From assembly GCA_003116975.1 (NCBI GenBank), contig BGKB01000031.1, positions 1 to 64,000 of the forward strand: 64,000 nt of DNA, given 5' to 3'. Positions within the stretch are counted from its first letter, which is position 1, and each line of letters begins with the position of its first letter. Source of the stretch: Aurantiochytrium sp. KH105. Lineage: Eukaryota > Sar > Bigyra > Thraustochytrida > Thraustochytriidae. Made by a program: the position numbers and the translations under genes. Positions 9,704 through 20,285 of the stretch are shown piece by piece. A model generated the notes under the pieces. It ran no database searches, was not told where the DNA came from, and was given only the letters and a program-made list of their open reading frames with translations.

Positions 9704-11779
9704 ATGGAGACACCGGAGACTCAAGGCGCGGGTCTGCCCGGCCAGTCGAGGGCAGGCAAGCGCATGAGGCCGCCGTCGGCAACGTTGCCGGCTATGGCGA
9801 CGACGCCGGTGGCAACGGCAGGGCTCAACACGAGCCACTGGGCTGTAGATGAAGATGGAACGAGTAACAAGGGCAAAAGTAGAAACGCAGGCATGGCGCA
9901 GGTGCAGAACCAGCCACCGCTGCGCGCACCAGCATTAGGCCCGAGTGGAGCGGCACAAGGGTCGCCACATATGCCGCGGTCTCCGAAGACACCGTCGTCA
10001 AAAAGGTCACCTCCAGCGCTGTCTGCACCAAGGTCGCCTACAGCATTATCGTCATTGTCTGCACCAAGATCGCCATCCGCTTTGGCAACGCTGCGGTCAC
10101 CGACGGGTCCTTTGTCGCCAACACCATCACGCTCACCGACAGCAAAATCGCAAGGTTTCTTGACGGTACGGCCGCCCACGACAGCGCCGCCCGCGAACGC
10201 CACAAAGGCAACTGCCGCAGGTGGCGGCGGAGGAGCTGCTGCAGCTGCTGCTTCTTCGGCTGCGGCAATGACAGCAGCACAAGTGCCTGCGTCAAGGCAA
10301 GCGACGCGTGCGCCTCCACAGCACCACTATTTGGGCGCAGCGTCGCGACCTCAGACACTACCGGCCGTCTTTGACGCACTGACTGTTGAGATGCCCTCAT
10401 CTGAGAGCCTCGAGTACGCGGCACCCGCACGATCACCAGGAGGTTTGCAAGGCTTGGCGCCTTCGCCATCTTCTGCATCGAACTTGTCGGCATTGGCAGC
10501 GCAGGCCAAAGAGACAAGTCGGCAGCGACATGCATCGAGTCGCATTGCACTGGGCGAAACACCACGATCCATGACGACGAGCAGCGCCAGACCATGGTCG
10601 GCGGCAACGGGTGCAGGGCCTCGACGACTCCCGACATTACAGGCGACGAGCCCGAAAGCGCCAAGCTCGCCATCAAGGGCGCCCTCACAGGCTCCGCTTG
10701 GTGATGGGTATGGCATGTATTGTGAGCCGTGGCGGCGCGAAAAGCTGATTGGCCAGGGTCAGTTTGGCGTCGTGTACAAGGCGGTGAACCTGCGGAGTGG
10801 CGAGAAGCTCGCGGTCAAGCAAGTGCGCATCGTCTCCATCGCAATGCTTGAACAAATGATTGACGAGGTTGTGCTCATGTGTCGCGCTTCCTTTCGCAAC
10901 CAGAATGTCGTGCAGAGCCTTGGATGGTCCATCACGGATGAGATGTCGCAAGAGGCGATTTCTGCAGAGGAGCAGTTTGGCATGCCGATCCATTCGCTCG
11001 ACAGTCTCGATAAAGCCGGGGCCGTGGGCAAGATGTTCAATATCTTCATGGAGTTTGTGGAACGTGGATCGATTGCCAGCGTGCTCGAAAAGGAGGGTGC
11101 CATGTCGGAATCAACAATGCGTGTCTACATGCGGCAGCTCCTGCTCGGGCTGCGCTCGCTACACGCGGCGGGCATTGCGCACAGAGACATCAAGTGTCAG
11201 AACTTGTTGCTGTCCAGCGACTATACGCTCAAGGTTGCGGACTTTGGGAGCGCCAAGAAGGTGGCGGACCACACGACGGGTCCGACGAGCTCGATTCAGG
11301 GCTCAATTCCGTGGATGTCGCCCGAGGTGATTCGGCAAGAAGTGGGCAAGGTGTCGAACAATCATGCTGCTGGCGATGGGAGCGGCGGCGGCGGCGGCGG
11401 CGAGGTCGCTGTGGATGAGGAGGCAGTCAAACTTGCTGGGTGGAAGCTTGCCGACGTGTGGTCGGTGGGCTGCACGATGGTGGAGATGGTCACGGGAAGG
11501 CCCCCATGGAACAACTATTCGAATCCAGCGGCGATGATGTTTGCGATTGCAAGTGCAAATTCTGCGCCCGCGTTGCAGGAGGGCCTGCTTCATCCTGACG
11601 GCGTGGACTTTTTGCACCAGTGTTGCCAGATTGACCCGCACCGACGTCCGTTGGTGGCCAAGCTTGCGTACCACCCCTACATGCGTCCGGAGAATGTCGA
11701 CGCGGACGGAAACTACGCGCCTCGCGCTTCGCCGGTCGGTGGCGATGACGATGACGATGACGACGACGATAACGAATGA
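9704..11779 (+). CDS. MAPKKK-like (STE11/MEKK-type) protein kinase
   Basis: 691 residues. Residues 1-335 are low-complexity Ser/Pro/Ala with repeated RSP-type motifs (APRSPTALSS, APRSPSALAT, LRSPTGPLSP), candidate sites for proline-directed kinases. The kinase domain spans about 343-662: glycine loop GQGQFGVV, K372 in LAVKQV, HRDIKCQN (D495), DFGS (513-516), GSIPWMSPEVI (533-543), then DVWSVGCTMVEM and GRPPWNN. The GxIPWMxPE and WSxGCTxxEM pattern is that of STE11/MEKK/NPK1 kinases. Insertions lie between the beta4/beta5 strands (about 412-440) and after the SPE motif (about 545-580, with a Gly-rich stretch). The C-terminus is a run of Asp. The upstream activator is not evident. Confidence 0.9.
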   Translation: METPETQGAGLPGQSRAGKRMRPPSATLPAMATTPVATAGLNTSHWAVDEDGTSNKGKSRNAGMAQVQNQPPLRAPALGPSGAAQGSPHMPRSPKTPSSKRSPPALSAPRSPTALSSLSAPRSPSALATLRSPTGPLSPTPSRSPTAKSQGFLTVRPPTTAPPANATKATAAGGGGGAAAAAASSAAAMTAAQVPASRQATRAPPQHHYLGAASRPQTLPAVFDALTVEMPSSESLEYAAPARSPGGLQGLAPSPSSASNLSALAAQAKETSRQRHASSRIALGETPRSMTTSSARPWSAATGAGPRRLPTLQATSPKAPSSPSRAPSQAPLGDGYGMYCEPWRREKLIGQGQFGVVYKAVNLRSGEKLAVKQVRIVSIAMLEQMIDEVVLMCRASFRNQNVVQSLGWSITDEMSQEAISAEEQFGMPIHSLDSLDKAGAVGKMFNIFMEFVERGSIASVLEKEGAMSESTMRVYMRQLLLGLRSLHAAGIAHRDIKCQNLLLSSDYTLKVADFGSAKKVADHTTGPTSSIQGSIPWMSPEVIRQEVGKVSNNHAAGDGSGGGGGGEVAVDEEAVKLAGWKLADVWSVGCTMVEMVTGRPPWNNYSNPAAMMFAIASANSAPALQEGLLHPDGVDFLHQCCQIDPHRRPLVAKLAYHPYMRPENVDADGNYAPRASPVGGDDDDDDDDDNE

Positions 11780-12309
11780 ACTGTATTCTTGCTTGCTTGC
11801 CTGCCTTGGCAGTGCTTTTGGAATGAAGGAGGATAATGATGATGGTGATAGTTTTGTCAGACCTCCTCCTCCACTTTGGTCAGCTGGCTGGCTGGCTGGC
11901 TGGCTGGCTGCGTCTCGGTAGAGTCACTTCTTGACTCTTTTTGAACACATCGCAGTCTGCACAAGCACTTTGGCATGGCGATCATTTCCTCTTTGTCATG
12001 GCGATCGTTCCTGTGCCTCGACGACGTCGCACGAGGGTGATCGCGATCAAGATCGCGGGCCGCATCCGACTCAAACTCGTCTGCATTCTTTTTCGAAGAA
12101 GAAGAAAAAGAGGAAGAGGAAGAAGGAAAACTAGGACTCCGCTGCCGTGCAGGCACGAACGATCTGTCTCCAGCTGAAAAGATCCTCTGCTCGCTCGGCT
12201 CGGCCGCCTCCCACTCTCGCTGGCGTCCCTACGCGCAAGGCTTGGCGCGTGCCCTTTCCTCGCGCGGTCCTCTCCCACCCCGGGCTGCCTGGTTGCCTTA
12301 GCTCTCTCG

Positions 12310-12355
<46 letters not shown>
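12310..12355. repeat. (TCTG)n microsatellite
   Basis: About eleven uninterrupted TCTG units in the gene-free tract between the kinase and the ammonium transporter. Confidence 0.95.
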
Positions 12356-13051
12356 TGGTCGCTCAGTTATGTTCCGCTCGCGCCGTCCCAGCAACTGAGC
12401 GAGCGCGCGTGCGCGCGTGCGCGGGCGTCGCGGTGCACCTCGACGAGCGCGCCATGGATGCTGCTGCTGACCGCGCAAGCGTCAGCAGCAGCAGCGGTAG
12501 CAGGTGGTGCGCAAGTCTCCGCTGCTGCCGGCGCGACGCCCCTGGCCTAGCTTCGCTAGCTGCCACTGCGCGCGCATTGCGAGTCACAGTTTTTATGTAA
12601 ATTACACGCTCGGTGATGCATGTGTGGGCGCGCGCACAGGTGTGTGCGGGTGTGTGGGGCCGTGGCGAGAGGAGGTGTGCGCGCGTGCACAACAGCCTGA
12701 ACAAAGAAATCAAAGGACAAAGCAAAACAAAGCAAGAGGAACTGCACGCGCTGGGAGCTAGCGAGCTAGCTGCAGCTGCAGCTGCCAGAGCCGCCCACCA
12801 ACGCACAAACTTGACGAAGGTGGCTGCGACGGCAACATTCGATCACGATCGCAACGAGGGAGTGTGAGGGCAACTCTGGAATGCAGCAGAACCGTGCGTG
12901 CGACCTCCTCGGAAGGGCCCGCCCGCACGCACGCACGCACGCACGCTAGCACACGCGCGCACGCTCCGCTGCCGTTTGACAAGCCATGAATTTGTTGCGC
13001 CACTGCCGTCCGCACCGCGTCCTCGGCGCTCGACTACGCACGCACGTTCGC

Positions 13052-13089
13052 TTGCCATGGTTGATCGATCGCTTGATCGACCATGGCAA
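13052..13089. repeat. Imperfect inverted repeat
   Basis: Arms TTGCCATGGTTGATC (13052-13066) and GATCGACCATGGCAA (13075-13089) pair at 14 of 15 positions around an 8-base loop. Function unknown. Confidence 0.75.
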
Positions 13090-14117
13090 TGGATTTATTA
13101 TGTAAGCGAGAAACGAACGAAAGAAACCCAACCAAGTTGAAGCGTGCATGGCATGCGTGCATGAGCTCTGAATGAATGCCAGTGTTTGCCGCACCAGCGC
13201 CGCCGGCGTCAAGAATGTCGTACGCGCTGCGCCGCTTCCTCCGAAGACGACGAGTGGAGCGACTGCGAGCGAAGCGAAAGCGACAACATGACCAAGCTCC
13301 AGCCACCAGCCAGCCGCCCCTGCCGCTGCCGCAAGCAGCGTCTGCAACGTCCGGCAGCGGCGCGCGCCGCTGCCGGCAGCCCAGATTGACCGCTTGACCA
13401 GCATCTGCACTGCAGGCCCGAGCAGCATTGGAAAAAAATATGCCAAAAAGCCTCAAACTAACTATAACTGACGCGGCCGGCCCGTGCCGGCGCCGCCCGG
13501 GGTCACGCGGGATCTCGCTGTCGCGTGCGTGGCTGCTCGCCTCGCGCTGGTCATTTCGACATCCCCGCGCTTTCAGCGGGCGAGCGGCGAGCAGCAGCGG
13601 GCCGGTGGTAGAAGAGCAGCAACAAGAAGAACAAGAAGAACAACAAGAAAAAGAAGTCGGCGAGGACGTCATTGTGATTGGCGTGGCGCTGGCCGCGTCT
13701 TCCTTCCTTTTTTTCTTCCCGAGGCTCCCCGTCGCATCGCATCACATCGCATCGCATCGCGGAGATGACCCAAGTCGACCTCGCTACGCTACGGAGCGGC
13801 CTGCGAGGGCGGGCCGGCAGACTGGGCGGCGGGCCGGCGCGAGGGAAGGTTGGTCCGGGACCGCCTAGCAAGCAAGCAAGCAAGCGAACAAGCAAGCAAG
13901 AAGACACGAAGCACGCAAGCACGCGGAAAAAAGGTTTTCAAAGGATCGTCGGCGACCATGCGCGGTCCGAGCAGCACGAAGTGTGCGCGCACACCCTCCC
14001 TCAGTCTCTCTCTATCCCTTTCTCTATCCCTTGCTCTGTCCCTCCAGCTCCCACGGCTAGTCGGCTAGCAGTACTGTAGCGGCTGGCTAGTGCTGCGGCT
14101 GCCCTGCAACTCGCACC

Positions 14118-14160
14118 GCATCGCATTGCATCGCATTGCATCGCATTGCATCGCATCACA
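14118..14160. repeat. GCATCGCATT decamer repeat
   Basis: About four copies of GCATCGCATT ending in GCATCACA. Related CATCG/CATCA pentamer runs occur at 13732-13760 and 38051-38094. Confidence 0.9.
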
Positions 14161-14396
14161 GTTGGTTGCATTCCTTGTTGGGCTTCGCATCGTGATCTTG
14201 CTCCACCTACCCGGCCGGCTGCGGCTAACAAGGCTACCTGGCGCTCGCATCACTCTCTGAGCGGCTGATGTCCGCCAGCTGAGTCGTGCCGTCAGCAGCG
14301 CAGGCCAGAAGAAGCCTGATTGATTTTACCCGAGTGCTGAGGAACCCAAGGCGCTCGGCAGCTAGTTCCCGGGTCTTGACCCCGCTTCGACTCGAC

Positions 14397-14445
14397 TCGA
14401 CTCGGCTCGGCTCGGCTCGGCTCGGCTCGGCTCGGCTCGGCTCGG
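14397..14445. repeat. (CTCGG)n pentanucleotide repeat
   Basis: Two CTCGA units followed by about nine CTCGG units. A GAGC tetranucleotide run follows at 14478-14500. Confidence 0.95.
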
Positions 14446-15570
14446 ACGGGAGAGGACAGGACAGAACAGAGCAGGTGCGAGCGAGCGAGCGAGCGAGCGA
14501 TTGTGTGTTCGATCTTTCGCTTGTTGCTGTTGCCTTTGATTGATGCTTGTGATTGAGGCGTCGGCGTTGGCGCCGTTCAAGATCAGTCGGCTCTGGTTTG
14601 TCGTCAATCCATCCTCGTCGATCATTAGCTGCACTCTAGCAAACCCCAAGGCAAGCTGGCCGCCGCCAACAAGGCTTGCATGCTCGCTTGCTTTTCAATC
14701 TTTCTTTCATCCTTTCATCCACCACCCACCCTCTCACGTTATTCTTTCTTTCATTCACCCTGCGGAAACACCTCGATTGCACATTTCAAATTTCCCGCCT
14801 CGCGCGATCCACGCAGCCGCGCCCGGGAGCCTCCCGGGCTTGTCCTAACGTTTTCTTTAGCAGACGCCTACACACGCGCGGCCCGCGCTCCGAGCAGCGT
14901 CGATGGCGGCGCGTGCCGCGCCTGCGCGCGCTCCAGCCGCCCTCGCGCCCTCCCTAGCGCCCTCCCGAGACCCATCCCTCGCCTGCCGCCCGGGCCGAGC
15001 CTCGCCGCTGGCGGGCTAGCCGGCCGCCTGCCTGCCTGGCGGCCTGCCTCCGGCCTGCCTGGCCGCGACCGGCCGGCCTGGGCGCGGCGGCCCGAGGCCT
15101 GGCTCTCGGGACGAGCAGAGCAGAGCAGAGCCCGGGCGGCGCCCTGCAACCACCTAACAGTAAAGCAGAGCAAAAGCAAGATAAAAGAAAAACTAAAATC
15201 TTTTTCCGCTTTCCACTCCATTCCATTCCTTCCCTTTTCCCCTTCTCCTCTCGCGGCCCATCCCATCCCATTCCTGCTCGCTTCGCGGCGCCTCTTCCGA
15301 AGCCCAGCCGGCCTCGCACCTCTCGCTGCTCGCTTCGTTTGCGTCGCGCGCCGCAAGCTTGCTAGCTGCCGCAGCTGCAGCCCGTGCACAACGTTTGCCT
15401 CCTCGTCGAGTTTTGTTCTCTCTCTCCCCTCTCTCCCTCTCCCGTGCACCGCTCGCTCGCACCGCGCCCTGCACGCACTGCACGTGCGGCGCAGTGCTGC
15501 GCTGCTTCCTCGCCGTCGCGTCGCAGCTGCCACTGGCTGGCCTGCCGGCGACACTCCGCGAGTGCCGCAG

Positions 15571-15632
15571 GAATGATTGAACGAATGAATGAACGAATGA
15601 TGAATGAATGAATGAATGAATGAATGAATGAA
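15571..15632. repeat. (GAAT)n microsatellite
   Basis: Near-continuous GAAT/GAAC units about 600 bases upstream of the ammonium transporter. On the minus strand it gives an artefactual HSFI-rich open frame. Confidence 0.95.
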
Positions 15633-16225
15633 CCATGAATGCAAAGCAAGCCCGGCACAGCGAGTGCGTGGGTGAAAGAAGGAAAGAAAGAAAGGGTGGA
15701 AGCAAGCCCTGCACCCGGGCGCCTCCAAGTCCCGCCGCTTCCGCCTCTCTCTCTCTCTCTCTCCCCGCTCTGCACCGCCCTCTCCCTCTCGCCGCCTCTG
15801 GGCACGCGCGGCGCAGCACCAAATCCCTTTCGCGCACCGCGTCACCGCCTGCGCGCAGCGAGCGAGGAGCGACGGCCGCCCGCCTGCCTGCGTGCCTGCG
15901 AGCCTGCGTGCGTCGGGCCAGCCAGGGAGGGAGGGTCGTGCAGACAGACCGACAGCGGACGCGGACGCGGGAGGGCCAGGTCTCCGTCTCGAGGCGCGAG
16001 GATCGACCGCCTCGACGGGCCGAGCAACTGCGAGCAAGCCAGCCCCAGCAGGCAGTGCACACGCACACCGCGGCGACTAGCTTCCGTCCATCCTGCAATC
16101 CTCCATTTCACCCATCCATCCTTGAGCAGCAGTAGCAAGCAGCCAGCCGCGGCAGGCGGCAGCATCAGTGGCGGCAGGGGCGGCAGCAAACGGTGATTGT
16201 TGGCGAGAGGACGCAAAAAGACACA

Positions 16226-17779
16226 ATGTCGACCGAGGAGATCGCAGCGCTCCAGGCGGAGCTTGAGGCCCAGCTGGCCTCGCAGCGCGCGACCATCGAT
16301 GAGCTCTGGCTCGTCGTGTCCGCCATCAACATTCTCGGGCTCCAGCTTGGCTTCGCCATGCTCGAGACCGGCGTGGCCCGCGCCAAGAACACAAAGAGCA
16401 TCCTGCTTAAGAACTTGGCAGACATGTCGCTCGGCGTCTTCGTCTGGCTCGTCATCGGCTTCGGCCTCTACGTCGGCGACGGAAGGTTCGTCTCCGGCGC
16501 CCCCCACGATGGCTTCATGCTCCTTAACGACGAGGACTACGCCCTCTTTGCCCAGTCGTACGGCTTTGCCATCACCGGCACCACCATCATGTCTGGTGCC
16601 GTTCTCTCGCGCATGAAGTTCGAGTGGTACATCCTCATCTCGTGCATCTTCGTCGGCCTCGTCTACCCTGTCTCGGCGCACTGGGCCTGGGCCGAAAACG
16701 GATTCCTCTCCGTCGACTTTGACTACAAGGATTACGCCGGATCCGGCGTTGTGCACATGATCGGCGGCGTCTACGGTCTCGTCGGCGCATGGGTTTGCGG
16801 ACCCCGTGTCGGCCGCTTCGTCCAGCAGGGCTTTGATACCAAGTCGGTCCCGCGCCCTCTCCCCGGTCACTCGAGCACGCTCCAGGTCATGGGTGTCTTT
16901 CTCCTCACGGTCAGCTGGATGTTCTTTAACGCCGGCTCTTCGGGCGGCACCAACCCGGAGCAGATGCGCTCGGCGAGCCGTGCCCTGGCAGCCTCGATGA
17001 TCGCTCTCTCCACCTCGTGCGGTGTCGTCATCATCATCATGTACATCAAGGACCGCACGCACCATCTCGCCGAGGCCTGCAACGCCGTCCTCGCCGGTCT
17101 CGTCGCCATTACCGGTCCCTGTGGCCACGTCGACCCCTGGGGCGCTGCCGTCATTGGCGCGGGCGCGGGCGTCGTCTACCTCTGTGTCAGCCACGTCATG
17201 CTTCACCGCCTGCACATCGACGATCCCGTCGATGCCTTTGCCGTGCATGGCGCATGCGGAGCCTTTGGTGTCATCATGCTCGGAATCCTCGACTACCAGG
17301 ACGGTCTCGTCTACGCGGGTTCGCTGGATCTCCTCTACGGCCAGTTTGTCGGCTTCATCTGTCTCTTTGTGTGGGCCCTCGTCACCGCCCTCATTCTCTT
17401 TGTCAGTCTCAACAGAATCTTTGGCATCTCTCTCGATGAGGACGACCAGCTCCTTGGTCTCGACGTCAAGTACCACGAGGGCTACGCTTACCCTGAATTC
17501 TCAGCGCAGGATGTCATGGAGTACAACCGCACGCGCGACGCCGCCACGCGCAAGTTGCGCTTTGGCAACAAGAACCGCGCCCACGGCTCCGAGTCCTGGG
17601 CGGCCAGCGAGGCCTCGATCCACTCTGCTGGCAACGACCTTTCCTTCCGCTCCGCCAGCTCTGAGGGCTCCGAGACCGGCTGGAAAAAGGGCCGCGCGAA
17701 GCGCAACAACTCTGAGGACGTCATCACCCCGCCTGCGCCCCAGCGCTCGAGCACTGGCGATGATGATCAGTATGTGTAA
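16226..17779 (+). CDS. Ammonium transporter, AMT/Mep family
   Basis: 517 residues forming about 11 membrane segments, trimeric in the family; it moves ammonium across the plasma membrane. Signature elements are present: GLQLGFAMLETGVARAKNT, DYAGSGVVHMIGGVYGLVGA (Asp plus first pore His) and VDAFAVHGACGAFGVI (second pore His), so the twin-His pore is intact. The cytosolic tail starts GISLDEDDQLLGLDVKYHEGYAYPEF, matching the trans-regulatory C-terminus. At the position of the phosphorylatable Thr of plant AMT1 (LTRHGG) this protein has Lys. A Ser-rich tail of about 90 residues follows. The start at 16226 is the first Met giving a normal N-terminus. Codons are extremely C-ending, suggesting high expression. 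Confidence 0.96.
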   Translation: MSTEEIAALQAELEAQLASQRATIDELWLVVSAINILGLQLGFAMLETGVARAKNTKSILLKNLADMSLGVFVWLVIGFGLYVGDGRFVSGAPHDGFMLLNDEDYALFAQSYGFAITGTTIMSGAVLSRMKFEWYILISCIFVGLVYPVSAHWAWAENGFLSVDFDYKDYAGSGVVHMIGGVYGLVGAWVCGPRVGRFVQQGFDTKSVPRPLPGHSSTLQVMGVFLLTVSWMFFNAGSSGGTNPEQMRSASRALAASMIALSTSCGVVIIIMYIKDRTHHLAEACNAVLAGLVAITGPCGHVDPWGAAVIGAGAGVVYLCVSHVMLHRLHIDDPVDAFAVHGACGAFGVIMLGILDYQDGLVYAGSLDLLYGQFVGFICLFVWALVTALILFVSLNRIFGISLDEDDQLLGLDVKYHEGYAYPEFSAQDVMEYNRTRDAATRKLRFGNKNRAHGSESWAASEASIHSAGNDLSFRSASSEGSETGWKKGRAKRNNSEDVITPPAPQRSSTGDDDQYV

Positions 17780-18444
17780 GCGCTACGATGAGCGCGTGAC
17801 AATTTTGTCCAATCTCATTGTGCTTCATATGCTGTTTGTCTCTCTATGGTAATCTCTTGCTGTTGTCGCTTACGCCTGTGTTCACGTGCAGGTGCATTTG
17901 CTCGAGTGCTTGCATTTCACTCGAGCATTGCGCGGCTTCCCCTTATATGTCTGTGTCTATCGAGAACGATTTTCCCCCTTTGTTTCCTTTGGCCCTTTCA
18001 CTCGCTTGCTTGCTTGCAATCGCAATCCTTCCATTTTTATTTCCAACTGTTGCGAAACGATGAATGAGACACAGGCTGCCCGTCAAACTGTAGCAAATTA
18101 GAAAGGGCATGCATGGGCCCATCACGTATGAGACACAAACAGTGTCTCACGTGGAACATGATTCACTGTCAACGCAGCCTATCGCCTTGGACAACTATAC
18201 CTACCTATTCGGTTCTTCACAGTTCTGCACAGTCCTGCACAGTTCTCTCTTTGGTGCTTCTCCAGCAACAAAAATTGTCCATCCTATTTTCCATTGATCA
18301 CCGATTTTCGCGGGAAATCGCCACGCACGACAAAATCTTCCTTTTGTTCTAACTCTATTGTATTAGATTGTTATCTCTTCCTTTTGATGAGGCACGACTT
18401 TTAGCAGCAGGCGTTCTGAGAACATTTACAAACATATTTTCTTT
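17780..18444. other. Convergent intergenic region AMT/DOHH
   Basis: 665 bases of 3' flanks. A perfect 8-bp inverted repeat TGAGACAC-AAACA-GTGTCTCA lies at 18129-18149, and CACAGTYCTG repeats lie at about 18217-18246. No coding signal. Confidence 0.7.
18129..18149. repeat. Short inverted repeat
   Basis: TGAGACAC, loop AAACA, GTGTCTCA, flanked by ACG/CGT. It sits between convergent genes and could form a small RNA hairpin in a 3'UTR. Confidence 0.6.
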
Positions 18445-19473
18445 TCAATTGGCCTCTCCAGAGACTACCGGCTCTGCTGTGGCGGCGCCCTCAAAGTCCT
18501 TCCAATAGTTAATGGAGTCAAGCGCGGTCTCGCAACTCTCGGCAACGATACGCTCCGGGTCATGCAGGTACTGCTTGAGAAGGGCGATGCACTCTTCAGT
18601 TCCGACCGCGCCAAGGGCTTCGGCAGCTTCGTGGCGCACCATCTCATGCTCATTCACGTTCTTGAGCGAAGCCTCGAGCGCCGGCACCGCAGGGCCGCCA
18701 ATCTCGCCGAGCTCACCAAGCACAAAGGCCACCTCATGCCGGAACAGAGCGCTCGTGGTATCCGAGAGTCCAGCTGCAAGAGCAAGGATGGCCTTTTCAC
18801 TGCCGCTGCCAGCATCTTCACCCCCCTCGTCGTTGGCACTGGCCTTGGCGGCGGCCTCCGACGCCGCATTTCTAATGGCGAAAAGCGCTTGGTAGCGCTC
18901 GAAAAGAGGCCGACTTGTGTCCATGAGCAAGGCGCCGAGCGCTTCGAGAGATTGCTCCCCGGAAAGCGCGGGCGCGGGGTCGACGCCTTCGGCCGTCGAG
19001 TGTTCGGCCTCGTGGCGTGCCTCTGGGTTCTCTTTGACCCATTCCAATCGACGCACAGCGAGCTTGCACGTCTCAGAGACCTCGGGCCGCGCGTCGTCGC
19101 AATAGGTCTGCAGGGTCTCCAGCGTCTGGTCCACGTCGGCGGCAATGGCGGCCATGGCCTCGGCGGCCTCGTGCCGCACCACGGCGCAGTCGTCCACGTC
19201 GGCGAGAATGGCCGCCAGCGATGGCACAGTGCTCGCGAGCTGCATTTGTCCGAGCACATACGCGACCTCGTGCCTCAGCAGCGAGCTGTCCTCCTTGACG
19301 GCCAGCGCGCGGCACAAGGTCTCGGCCGCCTCCTCGCTGCCATCCGTGCGCAGGTAAAACACCGCTCGCATGCGCTCGCCCATGCGCTCGTCGCGGTTCA
19401 GGAGCACGGGGCCCCACTTCGCCACGGCGTCTTGCTGCTCCTCCTCCGCCATCTTGCCGCTGCACACGTGCAA
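18445..19473 (-). CDS. DOHH: Deoxyhypusine hydroxylase (HEAT-repeat di-iron enzyme)
   Basis: Completes hypusine on translation factor eIF5A by hydroxylating deoxyhypusine. The protein is built of two symmetric halves of HEAT-like repeats. Four His-Glu metal motifs are all present: LRHEVAYVLGQM and VRHEAAEAMAAI in the first half, FRHEVAFVLGELG and VRHEAAEALGAVG in the second; they bind the di-iron centre. The 342-residue length is slightly above the usual ~300 because of an acidic, Gly/Ser-rich linker (NDEGGEDAGSGSE). An internal Met eight residues in (19452, MAEEEQQD) is an equally good start. Cytosolic; likely constitutive. Confidence 0.96.
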   Translation of the reverse strand: MHVCSGKMAEEEQQDAVAKWGPVLLNRDERMGERMRAVFYLRTDGSEEAAETLCRALAVKEDSSLLRHEVAYVLGQMQLASTVPSLAAILADVDDCAVVRHEAAEAMAAIAADVDQTLETLQTYCDDARPEVSETCKLAVRRLEWVKENPEARHEAEHSTAEGVDPAPALSGEQSLEALGALLMDTSRPLFERYQALFAIRNAASEAAAKASANDEGGEDAGSGSEKAILALAAGLSDTTSALFRHEVAFVLGELGEIGGPAVPALEASLKNVNEHEMVRHEAAEALGAVGTEECIALLKQYLHDPERIVAESCETALDSINYWKDFEGAATAEPVVSGEAN

Positions 19474-19531
19474 GGCCTCCTCGCGGGACTTGGCTGGCGC
19501 TCCGACTTTGGTCTGCCTTCAATTCGCCTGC

Positions 19532-19563
<32 letters not shown>

Positions 19564-20285
19564 CTGCTTGCCAGGCTTGCTTTCGTCACCAGTCACTTTC
19601 GGACAATGTCACAATTCACAACAAAACAGGGAACCAGCCAGGCAGGCAAAGCAATGCAGGGGAAGAGCACAGTGCCAGCATCGTATTCACAGTCAATCAA
19701 GAACCCAAATGTTAAAAAATAGCCTACACAAACGCTGGCCAAAGCAGAGCGCAGGCCGCTTTACATGAAAAGAAGGGGGGCAAGGAGGCCTCGGTCGGCC
19801 GCAGAACGGCAGCATCGTGTCTACGCCCAGAGGCAAAGACATGATGAAATGCAGGCCGCTGTCGCTCTTTTACATGAGAAAGTCAGACGTAGTAGAGAGG
19901 ACGTTCTGACCTCGACGTCCTTGCCTTGACATTCGATCTGGGATTTTCTGTCCGTCCAAAATCCACCTTTCTAAAATATCATTTTTTTACTCCCACTTGC
20001 TTGGACGCTCAATAGCCCGAATCGCGCACCAACATCACCGGCATCGCTGCAGCGCGAAGCTCCTTCTTCTTGCACTTACAGTTAAACCATCTACGACAAC
20101 TGCACGTTCGTTTAGTTATGCACTATAAACAACGCACCTTGTACGCGGGTCTAGTGGCGGACAAAGAAAGACAAAGACGAAGTTGGACCTGTGCGCGGCA
20201 GTTCCCAAACGCAACGAGGTCGCCACGCGCAACAGTACTTCTTCGGCGGCGCGCGCAAGGACAAGGGGGCAAGAACCGCCGCACG
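19474..20285. other. Divergent intergenic region DOHH / dehydrogenase
   Basis: 812 bases. A GCTT/GCCT tetranucleotide run (19528-19575) lies about 55 bases upstream of the DOHH start. A relatively AT-rich stretch follows at 19960-20100. The dehydrogenase frame is open back to about 20070 as an Arg-rich sequence with few acidic residues. This is probably leader, though a targeting presequence cannot be excluded. Confidence 0.6.
19528..19575. repeat. (GCTT/GCCT)n microsatellite in DOHH 5' flank
   Basis: Tetranucleotide run, CCTG then CTTG units, just upstream of the minus-strand DOHH start. Confidence 0.95.

Larger units (their letters stand above)
11780..16225. other. 4.4-kb gene-free, microsatellite-rich tract
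   Basis: No ORF here has a recognisable domain, and the long open frames are translations of simple repeats. Present: CTGG repeat (11883-11910), TCTG repeat (12310-12355), GCAC repeat (12925-12945), imperfect inverted repeat (13052-13089), CATCG/CATCA repeats (13732-13760, 14118-14160), AAGC repeat (13866-13900), CTCGG repeat (14397-14445), GAGC repeat (14478-14500), GAAT repeat (15571-15632) and TC repeat (about 15748-15764). The last part must hold the promoter/5'UTR of the ammonium transporter. An unrecognised non-coding RNA or 5' leader introns are possible. Confidence 0.65.

Noticed and set aside
14868-16037. 389-codon minus-strand open frame
   Set aside because: Arg-rich, includes translated GAAT repeat (HSFI units), no domain, other frames are equally open.
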